64,000 bases of DNA. It comes from Siphonodentalium dalli (lineage: Eukaryota; Mollusca; Scaphopoda; Gadilida; Siphonodentaliidae). The position numbers were made by a program, and so were the translations under genes. The notes under the pieces were generated by a model. The model searched no databases. It was not told where the DNA came from and was given only the letters and a program-made list of their open reading frames with translations. Each line of letters begins with the position of its first letter. Positions within the stretch are counted from its first letter, which is position 1. Below are positions 1-10,240 of this stretch, piece after piece. Location: contig CP136069.1 in NCBI GenBank assembly GCA_032622095.1, positions 124,453,450 through 124,517,449 on the forward strand, read 5' to 3'.

Positions 1-1440
1 GTAAACTAATATGACCCCTGCCGAATTCACTAGCTGGTTTACGTCGACGTAAACTAATATGATCCCTGCCGAATTCACTAACTGGTTTACGTCGACGTAA
101 ACTAATATGATCCCTGCCGAATTCACTAACTGGTTTACGTCGACGTAAACTAATATGATCCCTGCCGAATTCACTAACTGGTTTACGTCGACATAAACTA
201 ATATGATCCCTGCCGAATTCACTAACTGGTTTACGTCGACGTAAACTAATATGATCCCTGCCGAATTCACTAACTGGTTTACGTCGACGTAAACTAATAT
301 GATCCCTGCCGAATTCACTAACTGGTTTACGTCGACGTAAACTAATATGATCCCTGCCGAATTCACTAACTGGTTTACGTCGACGTAAACTAATATGATC
401 CCTGCCGAATTCACTAACTGGTTTACGTCGACGTAAACTAATATGATCCCTGCCGAATTCACTAGCTGGTTTACGTCGACGTAAACTAATATGATCCCTG
501 CCGAATTCACTAGCTGGTTTACGTCGACGTAAACTAACATGATCCCTGCCGAATTCACTAACTGGTTTACGTCGACGTAAACTAATATGATCCCTGCCGA
601 ATTCACTAACTGGTTTACGTCGACGTAAACTAATATGATCCCTGCCGAATTCACTAACTGGTTTACGTCGACGTAAACTAATATGATCCCTGTCGAATTC
701 ACTAGCTGGTTTACATCGACGTAAACTAATATGACCCCTGCCGAATTCACTAGCTGGTTTACATCGACGTAAACTAATATGACCCCTGCCGAATTCACTA
801 GCTGGTTTACATCGACGTAAACTAATATGATCCCTGCCGAATTCACTAGCTGGTTTACATCGACGTAAACTAATATGACCCCTGCCGAATTCACTAGCTG
901 GTTTACGTCGACGTAAACTAACATGATCCCTGCCGAATTCACTAACTGGTTTACGTCGACGTAAACTAATATGATCCCTGCCGAATTCACTAACTGGTTT
1001 ACGTCGACGTAAACTAATATGATCCCTGCCGAATTCACTAACTGGTTTACGTCGACGTAAACTAATATGATCCCTGCCGAATTCACTAGCTGGTTTACGT
1101 CGACGTAAACTAATATGATCCCTGCCGAATTCACTAGCTGGTTTACATCGACGTAAACTAATATGACCCCTGCCGAATTCACTAGCTGGTTTACGTCGAC
1201 GTAAACTAACATGATCCCTGCCGAATTCACTAACTGGTTTACGTCGACGTAAACTAATATGATCCCTGCCGAATTCACTAACTGGTTTACGTCGACGTAA
1301 ACTAATATGATCCCTGCCGAATTCACTAACTGGTTTACGTCGACGTAAACTAATATGATCCCTGCCGAATTCACTGACTGGTTTACGTCGACGTAAACTA
1401 ACGTGATCCCTGCCGAATTCACTAGCTGGTTTATGTCGAA
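1..1440. repeat. 48-bp satellite, 30 units
   Basis: Thirty head-to-tail 48-bp units fill this stretch exactly, and the array probably continues left of the window. Each unit opens with GTAAACTAATATGA, carries an EcoRI-type GAATTC in the middle and closes with CTGGTTTACGTCGAC. The unit junction GTTTACGTCGACGTAAAC is a perfect 18-bp palindrome around a SalI-type GTCGAC, so the array is a regular ladder of small palindromes. Variants mark subsets: CTAAC instead of CTAAT begins the units at 529, 913, 1201 and 1393, and an ACATCGAC junction clusters at about 715-890. The last unit (1393-1440) is degraded at its right end. Confidence 0.97.
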
Positions 1441-1900
1441 GGAAACTTGCACTATCGGTTGTGGTACCGCAAACAAATCACCAGCAGTTGGAGATTTCAG
1501 ACCAAAAATATGTTGAGACAATCCGATAGTTTAATTATTAAACCAATATTTAGTGTAAAATATCCTATTTAGACCAATATTCGAATATGTTCCTATACTT
1601 TCAGTCACAATTATAGACTTAGACTGACCAAGGCCATCATATTGACATTTTCCAACCAGGATGGGTGTTTAGCTCGGAAATTTGAGAAACCAAATGGTAT
1701 ATGTCGGAAAATTCCAACTCAAGCGGGGAGGGTGCAAATGATTGTTCCAAAAGTTTGGATTTTTGTCACCAAGAAGCAGATTATTAGTTGGTCAACGCTG
1801 TCCCCTACCCTATCACTCGTACCAATATATAGTGGTTATTATGATAGACACCGGTATTTGTAGTCACCAAGTTGGATTATTTGTTGAAATATATATGTTA
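1441..1900. other. No recognisable feature
   Basis: AT-rich unique-looking sequence between the satellite and the LINE fragment. The open frames here are short (up to about 73 codons) and show no family I recognise. It may include more decayed LINE sequence. Confidence 0.5.
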
Positions 1901-2285
1901 GTTGAATGCCTGCTTCCATTTAGTTCTGCCAAAATCCACGTGCTACATTTCAGACATAACAACACAAACACAAACTACGTTATGCCAGGTGTTTCCGAAG
2001 CACCGAACATACTGTTCAGTAACTGTGAGAAAGATCTTGGTGTAATCATTATTGACAAACTAAAGTATGATATACACATATACATTCAGTGTGCATCAAG
2101 GCTTATTCCATACTGCGGTTAATTCGTCGGACATTCATAGCATTTGGTCGAGTTACTTTCAGGAAACAGTATATTAGTATTGTCAAACCAGTATTGAAAT
2201 ACCGCGACAGTACATGGGATCCATATTTGAAATATCAAAATTTGAAACTTGAGCAGGTGCATTGGGGGAGGGGCAACAAAGATTG
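1901..2285 (+). pseudogene. LINE reverse transcriptase, C-terminal fragment (broken)
   Basis: Two overlapping frames together resemble the end of the reverse transcriptase domain of non-LTR retrotransposons (CR1/Jockey-like pol). The first frame (from about 1904) shows CLLPFSSAKIHVLHF, then EKDLGVIIIDKLKYDIHI, which matches the family pattern W-L-FN-KC-vlh-G followed by EKDLGVii. The second frame (about 2089-2280) shows LRLIRRTF, then QYISIVKPVLKY, then WDPYLKY, which matches LGLIRRTF...LYK-LVRPhLEY...WsPYLkkdi. A frameshift near 2090-2110 separates them. Only about 120 codons remain of a protein normally near 900 residues, with no endonuclease or catalytic YADD part in view, so this is a dead 5'-truncated fragment. 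The assignment rests on remembered family patterns. Confidence 0.75.
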
Positions 2286-3446
2286 TGAACCACACACTCT
2301 CCCCCATGTAAACTGAAATAACCATAGTTATGCTCATTCATAGAATTACTCACGATTATCTCATATAAGTGAAACGATGTTATACATGTACATATGAACT
2401 ATACATATGAATACAAATACATGTGTCTACCATAACAACCACTATACATGTGTAAGGGTAGTGAGATGGGCTCTATAATTGTGTAGGCCCACTGTCTGCA
2501 AGGATGAGCATGCAGCTGAATTGTTTCAATCAAACTGCTACGACAATAACCTGTGTTCATGTTGCTCATATTTATATACAGTTATTGCGATGTGAGAGTA
2601 TTTAATGTAATTAACTAGAGAATTCCTATGCTATGACATAAAGCACTTGCGTTGTGTGTGATTGATAAGAAGCAACGTCTGTATTTCTTCACGAATAAGG
2701 ATTGGATCAATATGTTACTATTTAAGAGTAGAGTTTCTACTCTTTCGTTTTTTTCTTCACCGAAGTAAAATACTGATTGGATGGTTTGAGGCTCAGTGCG
2801 CTTGCTTCCTATGTTCTACACATCGCTGCAGTTCCATTAAAAGGGTGATGTCTGGAACGCAACGTAAGAGGAATGCGACATCTTATTCAGTTACTCGGAT
2901 GCAGTTCTCATCGCTGCTGTAGTCATTGTCACTAGGATCAAATCACATTCCTGGTCAGCTTTTCAATTCTACGTATTGCATAACTCATCGTCGTTTATTG
3001 ACATACAGAGTAATATAAGTAATACAATGCAAATATGCTAAATTACTGCATGGCACATACGTGGTGGTATTAGTGCATGGCACATACGTGGTGGTATACA
3101 TTTAGAAATATAAGTATAGAGTCTTTGGCCAAATATATATATACAGGTGTGCGTATATAATAATGCTATGATTACGACAAATATAGTCATTAAATATGTT
3201 TGTTAGTTTTAAATCGGGTTGGGGTATGATAAAAAAAAAGTAATGGTGGGTGTGATTAATTATGAGCATCAGGAGTTCGAGGTCATATGTCAGGCTTTTT
3301 CAATATACAACCCGAGATTTACACATTCAATTAAACAATTCGGCTAGTTTCAATATGTTCGTTCTTCTGTAGTAATAGGGTTTAAAATTCAAACCGGTCA
3401 CATATATAATCAGCTGTTCGCCAGCGATAACTTTTGCAGTCAGTTT
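2286..3446. other. No recognisable gene
   Basis: AT-rich sequence with a short frame of about 86 codons at 2662-2922 (+) that matches nothing I know. A 26-bp direct duplication of GCATGGCACATACGTGGTGG type lies at 3048-3099. The rest looks unique. Confidence 0.45.
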
Positions 3447-3546
3447 TTTATATTCTCACATAAAACGAGACTAGTGTTTCATATTCTCGCATAAAACCAG
3501 ACTATAGCGTTTCGTATTATCCCACAGAACGAGACTAGCGTTTCAT
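3447..3546. repeat. Short minisatellite, about 33 bp x 3
   Basis: Three imperfect units of the form TATTCTCRCATAAAACSAGACTA followed by GYGTTTC, starting near 3447, 3481 and 3514. They differ at several positions, so the duplication is not recent. Confidence 0.75.
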
Positions 3547-3892
3547 GCTTGATGAAAAACAAAACATATCTCAATATGAAAGAGATTTGTACACCACAGG
3601 TTTAAAATATATGTTGCATAACACATGCGAAAATGGATGCATCCTTTCTTGAATTTTATAGAATCAACGGATGCCATTTTCCCACTATAATGACGCACAT
3701 GTGTCGAATTTTAGTCATAATAAAATATAATTACATATTGTTTGAAATGTTTTAATTGTGCCTTTTGGTCATTGTTATGAATTTCTGTACTCTTGCCATG
3801 CATGAGATCGACGTTTTATTCTATTGTTTTGTTAATTTTGTATCTATTGTTCGGAGCCTTGTGACTGTTGCCACCTTTCGCCACTATTGATA

Positions 3893-4262
3893 ATAATTAC
3901 GAATATAGCTTATATAGTATAGTCGTAAATTTGTTCGGACAGTCAAAAAACCTTTGACGGCTATATACAAGTCCGTTTAATTGTGAGCATATTGTGCCGT
4001 TGAAACTTCTTGTTACTCACAATTAGGTCATATAGTTTTGTTTGCTGTGAGTATTTTGTACTTAACTTTGTTTATCGTAGTCAGTGGTATGCGCCATGCC
4101 TCTATTCAAAGCTCGTGTGCCAATGCTTGGCTTCCCGAAACCGTAATCATAACTTCAGATATGGCAAAACAACAACTGATAGAAAGAGCACAAATTGTAG
4201 TGACGTAGTACCCTACTCTCAATTATTATCAGTAGAAGTTCATTGAGCGAAAGGTGTCAATG
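3893..4262 (+). repeat. Interspersed element family A, single-unit copy
   Basis: This stretch is homologous, block by block, to the flanks of the large array at 17.9-22.6 kb. Shared blocks include ATAGTATAGTCGTAA, then a TTCGGAC block, then GTCCGTT, then GTGCCGTT-AACTTCTTGT, then one roughly 40-bp segment around TAGTTTTGTTTGCTGTGAGT. They continue with TAGTCAGTGGT, a ...CATGCTTGG-like block, GGCAAAAC-CAACTGA-AGAAAG and TTCATT-GCGAAAGGTGTC. Here the central segment occurs once, so this copy preserves the state before the satellite formed. The copy from about 25655 to 25790 is in reverse orientation. I see no coding capacity and cannot assign the family to a superfamily. Confidence 0.8.
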
Positions 4263-4590
4263 ACCCCTTTGGCGTTATTAATTCCATTTCTCGCTGATTC
4301 ATATGCTCATTCTGTGCTATATGTATTGCGCATCAATGGCTAACAAAGAATTCAAACTTTACGTATCCTCGGGCAGTCCACGCATTAGCCAAATCGATGC
4401 CGCTCAAACAAGGTTGTTGAGTATCCGTCCTCCATCTCTCTATATTAATGATGTGCAGCGGAAATCACAACTCTCCGCAGGGGACTCTGACTTGGATCTT
4501 CAAGTACGTCGGATTGAAGCTATACAGAGAACCCGTTACTGTCAATTAACTGTAACTGAACTAGCTGAACCTAATCAAGTTATATTTAGC
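4263..4590. other. Unrecognised sequence left of the CT tract
   Basis: A + strand frame opens at 4303 and runs into the CT microsatellite. Its first 95 or so codons are not low-complexity but match no family I know, and a microsatellite-encoded LSLSLS tail argues against a real gene. Confidence 0.4.
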
Positions 4591-4606
4591 TGGCTAGCTC
4601 TCTCTA

Positions 4607-4662
<56 letters not shown>

Positions 4663-4674
4663 CTTTCTCTCCTT

Positions 4675-4739
<65 letters not shown>

Positions 4740-4772
4740 TGCTCTCTCCCACTCTCTCCCTCTCTCTTACTA
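4591..4772. repeat. (CT)n microsatellite
   Basis: Almost pure CT/TC dinucleotides over about 180 bp with scattered single-base interruptions such as GATC, TATC and TATATA. Confidence 0.97.
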
Positions 4773-4814
4773 TATTGTGCACATGTAGCTAACACTGAAC
4801 CAGGGCACGCGCTC

Positions 4815-5075
4815 ACTTTCAAATAATAATTCCATTTAGCTAAAAAAAAAATGGAATTTCGCACGAATTGTGGCAAATGGGTTATTGAAGCCTTATGTCA
4901 CTGTACATGAAACAGCAGAGGGTAACAGTACAATTTAGTTTTTACAGTTAATCTTTGTCTGTTCGACATGGAGGTGACGTGCAGTCATTTACAGCAATGC
5001 ATATTAATGGCGACATTGTATTCCACTTACAAGTTTGGTCCAGCATATAATCAATGACTGAACATTAATATGTAT
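4815..5075 (+). pseudogene. hAT-like zinc-finger element, diverged fragment
   Basis: This region aligns with 28.92-29.12 kb. It shares TTATGTCACTGTACATGAA (there TTACGTCACTCTGCACGAA), a TTTTTACA-TTAAT block, TGTCTGT and a CAATGCAT-TTAATGGCGACATTGTA-like block. The shared piece encodes a YVT-HE-A-G pattern, the last zinc-ligand part of the TTF-type finger that is better preserved at 28.8 kb. The upstream half of the finger is not recognisable here. Confidence 0.5.
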
Positions 5076-6235
5076 ATATATTACATAAGGCATCCCCTTG
5101 AGTTGCAGTTATGTATTATCCACTTTGCTTAGGTGATTTACAACTGATGACCAATTAAGTATATACCTGCCTGAACGCAGGAAACTGTGCGAATCTTAGT
5201 CTAAAGACGTCATGTCTTACACTAAATATCCGTTGTACAATTAAACTAAAAGATCAATTTAAAGCTATTTTCAGTCTGATATATCTAAATTTTGTTTCGA
5301 CTTTATTTGAGCGAAATACAAAAGAGTTTTTTTGCAACTTATGGAATCCCTTACACCATACAACAAAGTTAAATACGCATGTTGCCAAGACATCAATATC
5401 AAACTGTTGTATCAGCCATGACATGTATCACTGTTTAGAATCTTGACAAACATTTTAGGGGTGAGTTCCTCCCTATATAACCCGACCTGCCCCACGTCCC
5501 TGCTCTAGACGGTTACATATATACGATTACATTTGCGAGTTAATCGCATACGCCGGAAGCGTTTCGTGGAAGCTATCTTCTCATATACGAGACGATCTTA
5601 ATTGTGTAATGAGAATTATCGATCTATCGCGAGATGTCAACGATATCTTTGAGAGTGGTGAAATCTGGGACACCCAGAGAACATTGTAACCTGTCCCAGC
5701 AACAACATCCGGAAAGGGAAGGGGAATGTGCATAGGAATCAGGGAGATAAATGTGTTCTAGAATCTGGGAGCGAGTGCACCTTGGAATCCTTGAAGTGAA
5801 GGTAACTGAGGAATGGTCTTCACCTGATACATGTGACATGCTGTTAAAGATTAAATCTTGTTTATTTGATTTGACAGTCACATCTAATTTTATAAACTGT
5901 TGAATTTCGTGTCATGGGGGAATGGATTTTTGTGATTAGGGAATTTAGTTAACTAGCTGCTGTAATTCGGGGGGGGGGGGTTCAGGTAAAAGTTTGCTGC
6001 GGGTATAGCCCTGTCGTACACTTGGGGATTTATTTTTAAAAGTAAATATATGACCTATGGCTTTCCTTCCATTTTCAAGATCACCTGGTGTCAATCTAGC
6101 TGGATAAACATCACTGAAGTGCCCCGCAGGCGTCAATTAAGTGAATTTGGCTGAAACGTTAACTTGCATTGTCGTCTCTGGAAAACCATTTAGTTCAGAG
6201 ATTCCCATATAACCGGTTTATATATCTCCTCTCCA
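5076..6235. other. No recognisable gene; short G tract
   Basis: Mixed sequence with no family I know. An uninterrupted G tract of about 10 lies near 5970. Minus-strand frames of 85 codons (5624-5881) and 63 codons (5945-6136) have no recognisable domain. Confidence 0.45.
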
Positions 6236-6250
6236 TTCTCTCTCGCTCGC

Positions 6251-6320
<70 letters not shown>

Positions 6321-6448
6321 GTGTAACGCTCCCCTATATCTTATCTTTCTCGCTCTATCAAGTTGTCCCTCACTTTATCAAATGCTCTTTCTCTCCTTTC
6401 TCGCTCTTTCTATCTCTCTCTCTCTCTCTGTCTCTCTCTCTCTCTATT
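6236..6448. repeat. (CT)n microsatellite, two blocks
   Basis: Dense TC repeats at about 6237-6317 and 6390-6446, separated by pyrimidine-rich sequence. The + frame running through them is low complexity. Confidence 0.95.
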
Positions 6449-7136
6449 CGCCGGAAAGCAAGAACACTACAGACACTAACGGGCAATACAAATTAATATT
6501 CTCGTCTTCACTAGCGTACATAAAATTGGTCCCATTTTACTTTGTGAACGATGCTGTTTGCAATCAGATCTATACAAAAGTATCGCAAATTGTGGAACGA
6601 GCTTGATGAATGGGCGACTAGGACGTATGGATAACAGTATATAATTCCCCTGTATTGTCCAATCTTCTATTGAGTCAATATCGATATCTATACGCTTCGG
6701 GTCTTCTTGTACAGTCCAACGGTGTATAGAAATGGCTGTCTTACATAGCATCACGGTTTAAAATGCACATAAGAAAGAGAGCGTATGAATTTCTACCCGC
6801 AAATATTAAAATTTTATCCAATCCTTATTTGTGTACAAATATGACAATCACGAAATATCAGAGGATATCGACTGCTGACAACGTGGCCATTATATTCAAA
6901 TATTGATAATGTTGACAATACACTTGGTGTGATGGCACTCAAATTGGAGTGCTCAAATTATGTTAAATGTTTGGTAATTGTGACAATATCTCCATCCCCA
7001 AGTCAATTTCGTGTTGTTTGTCTTAAACTCGAGCCTTGTTACCGTTGTCATAAAACAGCTGGGTGTTGCTGATAATTGTTGGTGCATAGGTGATAAACAA
7101 AATTGCGTTTTTACACAAATAAAAATTGGATCAAAC
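6449..7136. other. No recognisable feature
   Basis: AT-rich sequence without repeats or domains that I can identify. Confidence 0.45.
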
Positions 7137-7536
7137 TTGGCTCTTTACCCAACAAAACGGCCAAACCCGGCCAAATAAAGCTTCAACAGACTAAAATATC
7201 TTCGGTCTGTCTCAATAGAACCATACAAATATGGATATCATTGGAACCGGCTCCTTGACCACATTGTGATAGTTACAGTTATGCCCTGTGCCAATGCATT
7301 CTCTTATATATGCGAGTCGACCATAGGTCGCCTCGCATATATCAGAGAATGCATTGGCCTAAAAAAAATCTGTTTTTAACACTTTTTACCATCTTTTCTT
7401 ACATTCTTTAACAATTTTATAATTTTTAACGTGTTAAGCCAATGTATTCTCTTATATATGCGAGGCGACCTATGGTCGACTCGCATATATAAGAGAATGC
7501 ATTGGCACAGGGCCCTTCTGTTGGGTAAAGGGTTAA
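7137..7536. mobile_element. TTAA hairpin MITE, family P1
   Basis: A 400-bp non-autonomous element. The right end reads TGTTGGGTAAAGGGTTAA. The left end, CTCTTTACCCAACA, is its inverted repeat, with the left target TTAA mutated to TTGG. Ends beginning CCC and a TTAA target point to the piggyBac superfamily (known for that group; inferred here). Inside are two near-perfect 69-bp hairpins (7290-7358 and 7438-7506) that start GCCAATGYATTCTCTTATAT and turn around GGTCG. The ends of the 5.5-kb foldback at 30960-36495 are nearly identical to this element. Confidence 0.85.
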
Positions 7537-7848
7537 AGGGGGTGGATAAATATGCAAAAATATAAAAAGTCTGTAAAAACATGATGATTAAGAAGAATAT
7601 GGAGATAAAATACAAGATCAATATGAGATAGTAATAGATAAATATGAGATAGTAATAGATAAATATGAGATAGTAATAGATAAACAAATGGAGTAATATA
7701 TAAAGTTTGTTCTTATATTCATTATTTATAGTTCTGCAACAACGAAAGTTCACGTTGTGAGACCATTGTTATGTAAACAAAACTGGTACTGTGATTTGTA
7801 AACAATCTTTTAAGTTGATAATAACCGCTGTGTATTGCTAATTGATAA
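7537..7848. repeat. AT-rich stretch with 21-bp x 3 repeat
   Basis: Between about 7620 and 7684 the unit AGATAGTAATAGATAAATATG is repeated three times without change. The rest is AT-rich and unassigned. Confidence 0.85.
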
Positions 7849-8440
7849 TGCCTCTTTTAGTCGTCTGAAATCAACAGCACCTATCCCGTGATACTCCCCG
7901 AGTTATTTTACTTTTGTGTACCAATTTTCCCACATAGCGTCTGGACTAATAATAACCGTTCATTATTGATCATATAATTTATAAGTCCCCCTTTAAGTCA
8001 TCTGAGGTCTAAGGCGCCTATTCCATGACAATCCCATGGTCATGTGCCCCATATGTACCAATGTCCCTATATATCTTCTTAGCTGATAATAAACGTGCTT
8101 TAGTGCTCATATTTCTCCTTTAAGTCGTCTGAGGTCAACGCCATCTATCGCATGTCACTGTTCAGGTCAATTTACCCCCGTGTTTCAAATTTCACAGTCC
8201 AGATTGCAATCATGTTGGGTATATAGTAAATAATTAGTAGTGCCCTTTTTACGACATCTGAAGTCAACGTAAACTATTAATATGATTTACAGTGTCAAAT
8301 TACCCATATGTATGGACACATTTTCAGTTAGCCAAAATATATATATTACAATTATTAGTGCTCCTTTAAGACATCTGATGTGACAGGGACATACTACTGT
8401 ATATAATAATGATCCCCGTATCAAATTACTCCTATATGCA
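7849..8440. repeat. Diverged tandem repeat, about 127 bp x 5
   Basis: An anchor of the form CCTTTAAGTCRTCTGAGGTC recurs with its TCTGA core at about 7864, 8001, 8128, 8257 and 8374, that is every 117-137 bp. Between anchors each unit has matching pieces such as a CTAT-CCRTG block, a TCAAATTACCC-like block and a GATAATAA-like block. Units differ at many sites, so this is an old tandem array that has stopped homogenising. Confidence 0.75.
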
Positions 8441-8821
8441 AATTTTTAGCTTCGGTCGCTTATAAGCGGATAAACAGACAACAGACAAACAAACGAACAA
8501 AAGAAATTGAGTTTTATTATAGTATAGATTCCACTGTGAAGGTAACATTTATATGTATGTGGCAATGGTTTGGTTTGGTACATGTGTGTTGATGATGGTC
8601 TGATCAAATATGTTTTGTTGTGTCTTGATTTGCTTGTTCCGGTTGTGGGACAGTAGTTAGTTATAGTCCAAGATATAATATGCAAAACGTAGCATTGCGC
8701 AACCTATATTTCAACGAGTCATCCGAACCGAGTTCCATAATGGAGGAAATACAGATGTATTTAAGCTTGAATTAAAATGGCCACGGCGCTTTAAGTTCTA
8801 ACCATGCAAGTTATCGACACA
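8441..8821. other. No recognisable feature
   Basis: Mixed sequence, with an ACAGACAACAGACAAACAAACG purine-rich patch near 8470 and a frame of 79 codons (minus) that I cannot assign. Confidence 0.4.
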
Positions 8822-8823
8822 TA

Positions 8824-9036
8824 CAGTAATGCCCTAAGTAATCGACTCTTTAACTACAGCAGAATTATGGGTAACTTTTCAGGATTTAGTCGGAAATATG
8901 GCTTGTTGACATTCATCGGAAAGCTCTCGATGAGAGCTTTCCGATGAATGGCAACAAGCCATATTTCCGAATAAATCCTGAAAAGTTACCCATAATTTTG
9001 CTGTAGTTAAAGAGTCGATTACTTAGGGCATTACTG
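8824..9036. mobile_element. Palindromic MITE, Tc1/mariner-like
   Basis: A 213-bp near-perfect palindrome: CAGTAATGCCCTAAGTAATC at the left is mirrored at the right, and the arms meet near 8930. It is flanked on both sides by TA (8822-8823, 9037-9038). TA targets and ends starting CAGT are typical of Tc1/mariner, so a mariner-derived foldback is the likely origin. A second, rearranged copy lies at 38219-38641. Confidence 0.85.
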
Positions 9037-9924
9037 TACCAATCGTGTATTTCAACGAGTCGTCCTAACTGACCCTTACTTCATCTCGTCATGCCATTCA
9101 TACCGTGATCTATCCCGTGTTTTACCGTCACCAAACAAGGAATGTGGCTACATTATTATGCCCGATTACTACAACTAACTATCTCAAGACGTGTTAAGCT
9201 ATCATTAAACTGTCACGCCAATGGGTTTTAACAACCACTCAGAACCCGCTCTCGTCCATCGATCCGCCGACAGTACCGGAACCTTCAACACCGCCGTCGG
9301 AATTGCTTCAGTTCCGGTTTGACACCAGAAACCCCATTTCCTCATTCCACGATGGAAACCCAAGAACTTCGATTCTAGCTTCCCGACCTCCCGCATAAAT
9401 CTATAACGGTATTACCTCCCCTGAGTTGACAAGAATCGCGTGAGTTAGTCACGTCTTCCGATGGACACTGTGAGTGGGATTTGTTCGGAAAGCGACACGT
9501 TAAGGGCCAGACATGCGGTTTGCATAAATCCAGCAAGACGTTGCAAGAGATTTTCAACAAAGATTTTCTATGCAGCAAAAAATATAATTTCACATATCAT
9601 CACATTGCATATAGAATCAGAACAATTATTAAGAGCATCCAAAACAATATAAATACGATTAATATATATTATTAATATATTAACATATATATAATAATAT
9701 TAATTTTGTTCACGGGGTGTCAACCAATTTTTCATAGCACGTATCAGGGGGTGGTCAAGAGGACCTAGAATTTTTTTTTCCGCAGCTCAATTTTTTTTTT
9801 TACATTAATACTTATCAATTAGTTTTGACTTTAAAACTTAGAGATAATTGAAAAACAAATGCTTGCACTAGTCAACTATACAAGTCCAACGGGGTTGCAG
9901 GACAAGTGCTAGCCACTTAGAAAC
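9037..9924. other. Unassigned; CpG-richer patch and AT-rich patch
   Basis: From about 9200 to 9560 the sequence is visibly richer in GC and CpG than its surroundings and is open over short frames on both strands, but no domain is recognisable. It could be a decayed exon or promoter patch. From 9640 to 9705 it is almost pure AT. Confidence 0.4.
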
Positions 9925-10240
9925 ATGAATATTTATTTATTTGGGTTTAACGTCGCTTTAAGCAGCCAGTGCTACAACGACATTGCCAGTTTTATTGGTG
10001 GGGGTGGTCCGTACACTAAGGTAAATATAGCAGTGATTTCATTGGCTGGAAGAATGACCAATTGTCCTGCGAAACCACCGACCATCGACGAATATCTGGC
10101 AACTCCTCCAGGTAGCAATATGGGATACAGAGTCAGCGATGACTCCACCGGGAATTGAAACCATATCGCAAGCGCTGCAGAGCGAGTCCACCTGGAGCAT
10201 GCAGAGCCGCTTACCGGCTTACCCTTACAGCATGTTTCTC
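9925..10240. repeat. Interspersed repeat of mollusc type, possibly SINE
   Basis: It begins TTTATTTGGGTTTAACGTCG, a sequence start I associate with a repeat abundant in bivalves and gastropods. On the minus strand GGTTTCAATTCCCGG resembles an RNA polymerase III B box (GGTTCGANTCC), which would fit a tRNA-derived element. I see no clear A box, so the SINE reading is tentative. Frames of 60-118 codons cross it on both strands and look like repeat-encoded noise. Confidence 0.55.

Noticed and set aside
1-1440. Regular short repeats suggestive of a CRISPR array
   Set aside because: Units abut with no unique spacers, the DNA is eukaryotic in content, and no cas genes are present. The same holds for the other arrays.
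4604-4876. Arg/Glu-rich minus-strand frame and Ser/Leu-rich plus-strand frame
   Set aside because: Translation of a CT microsatellite.
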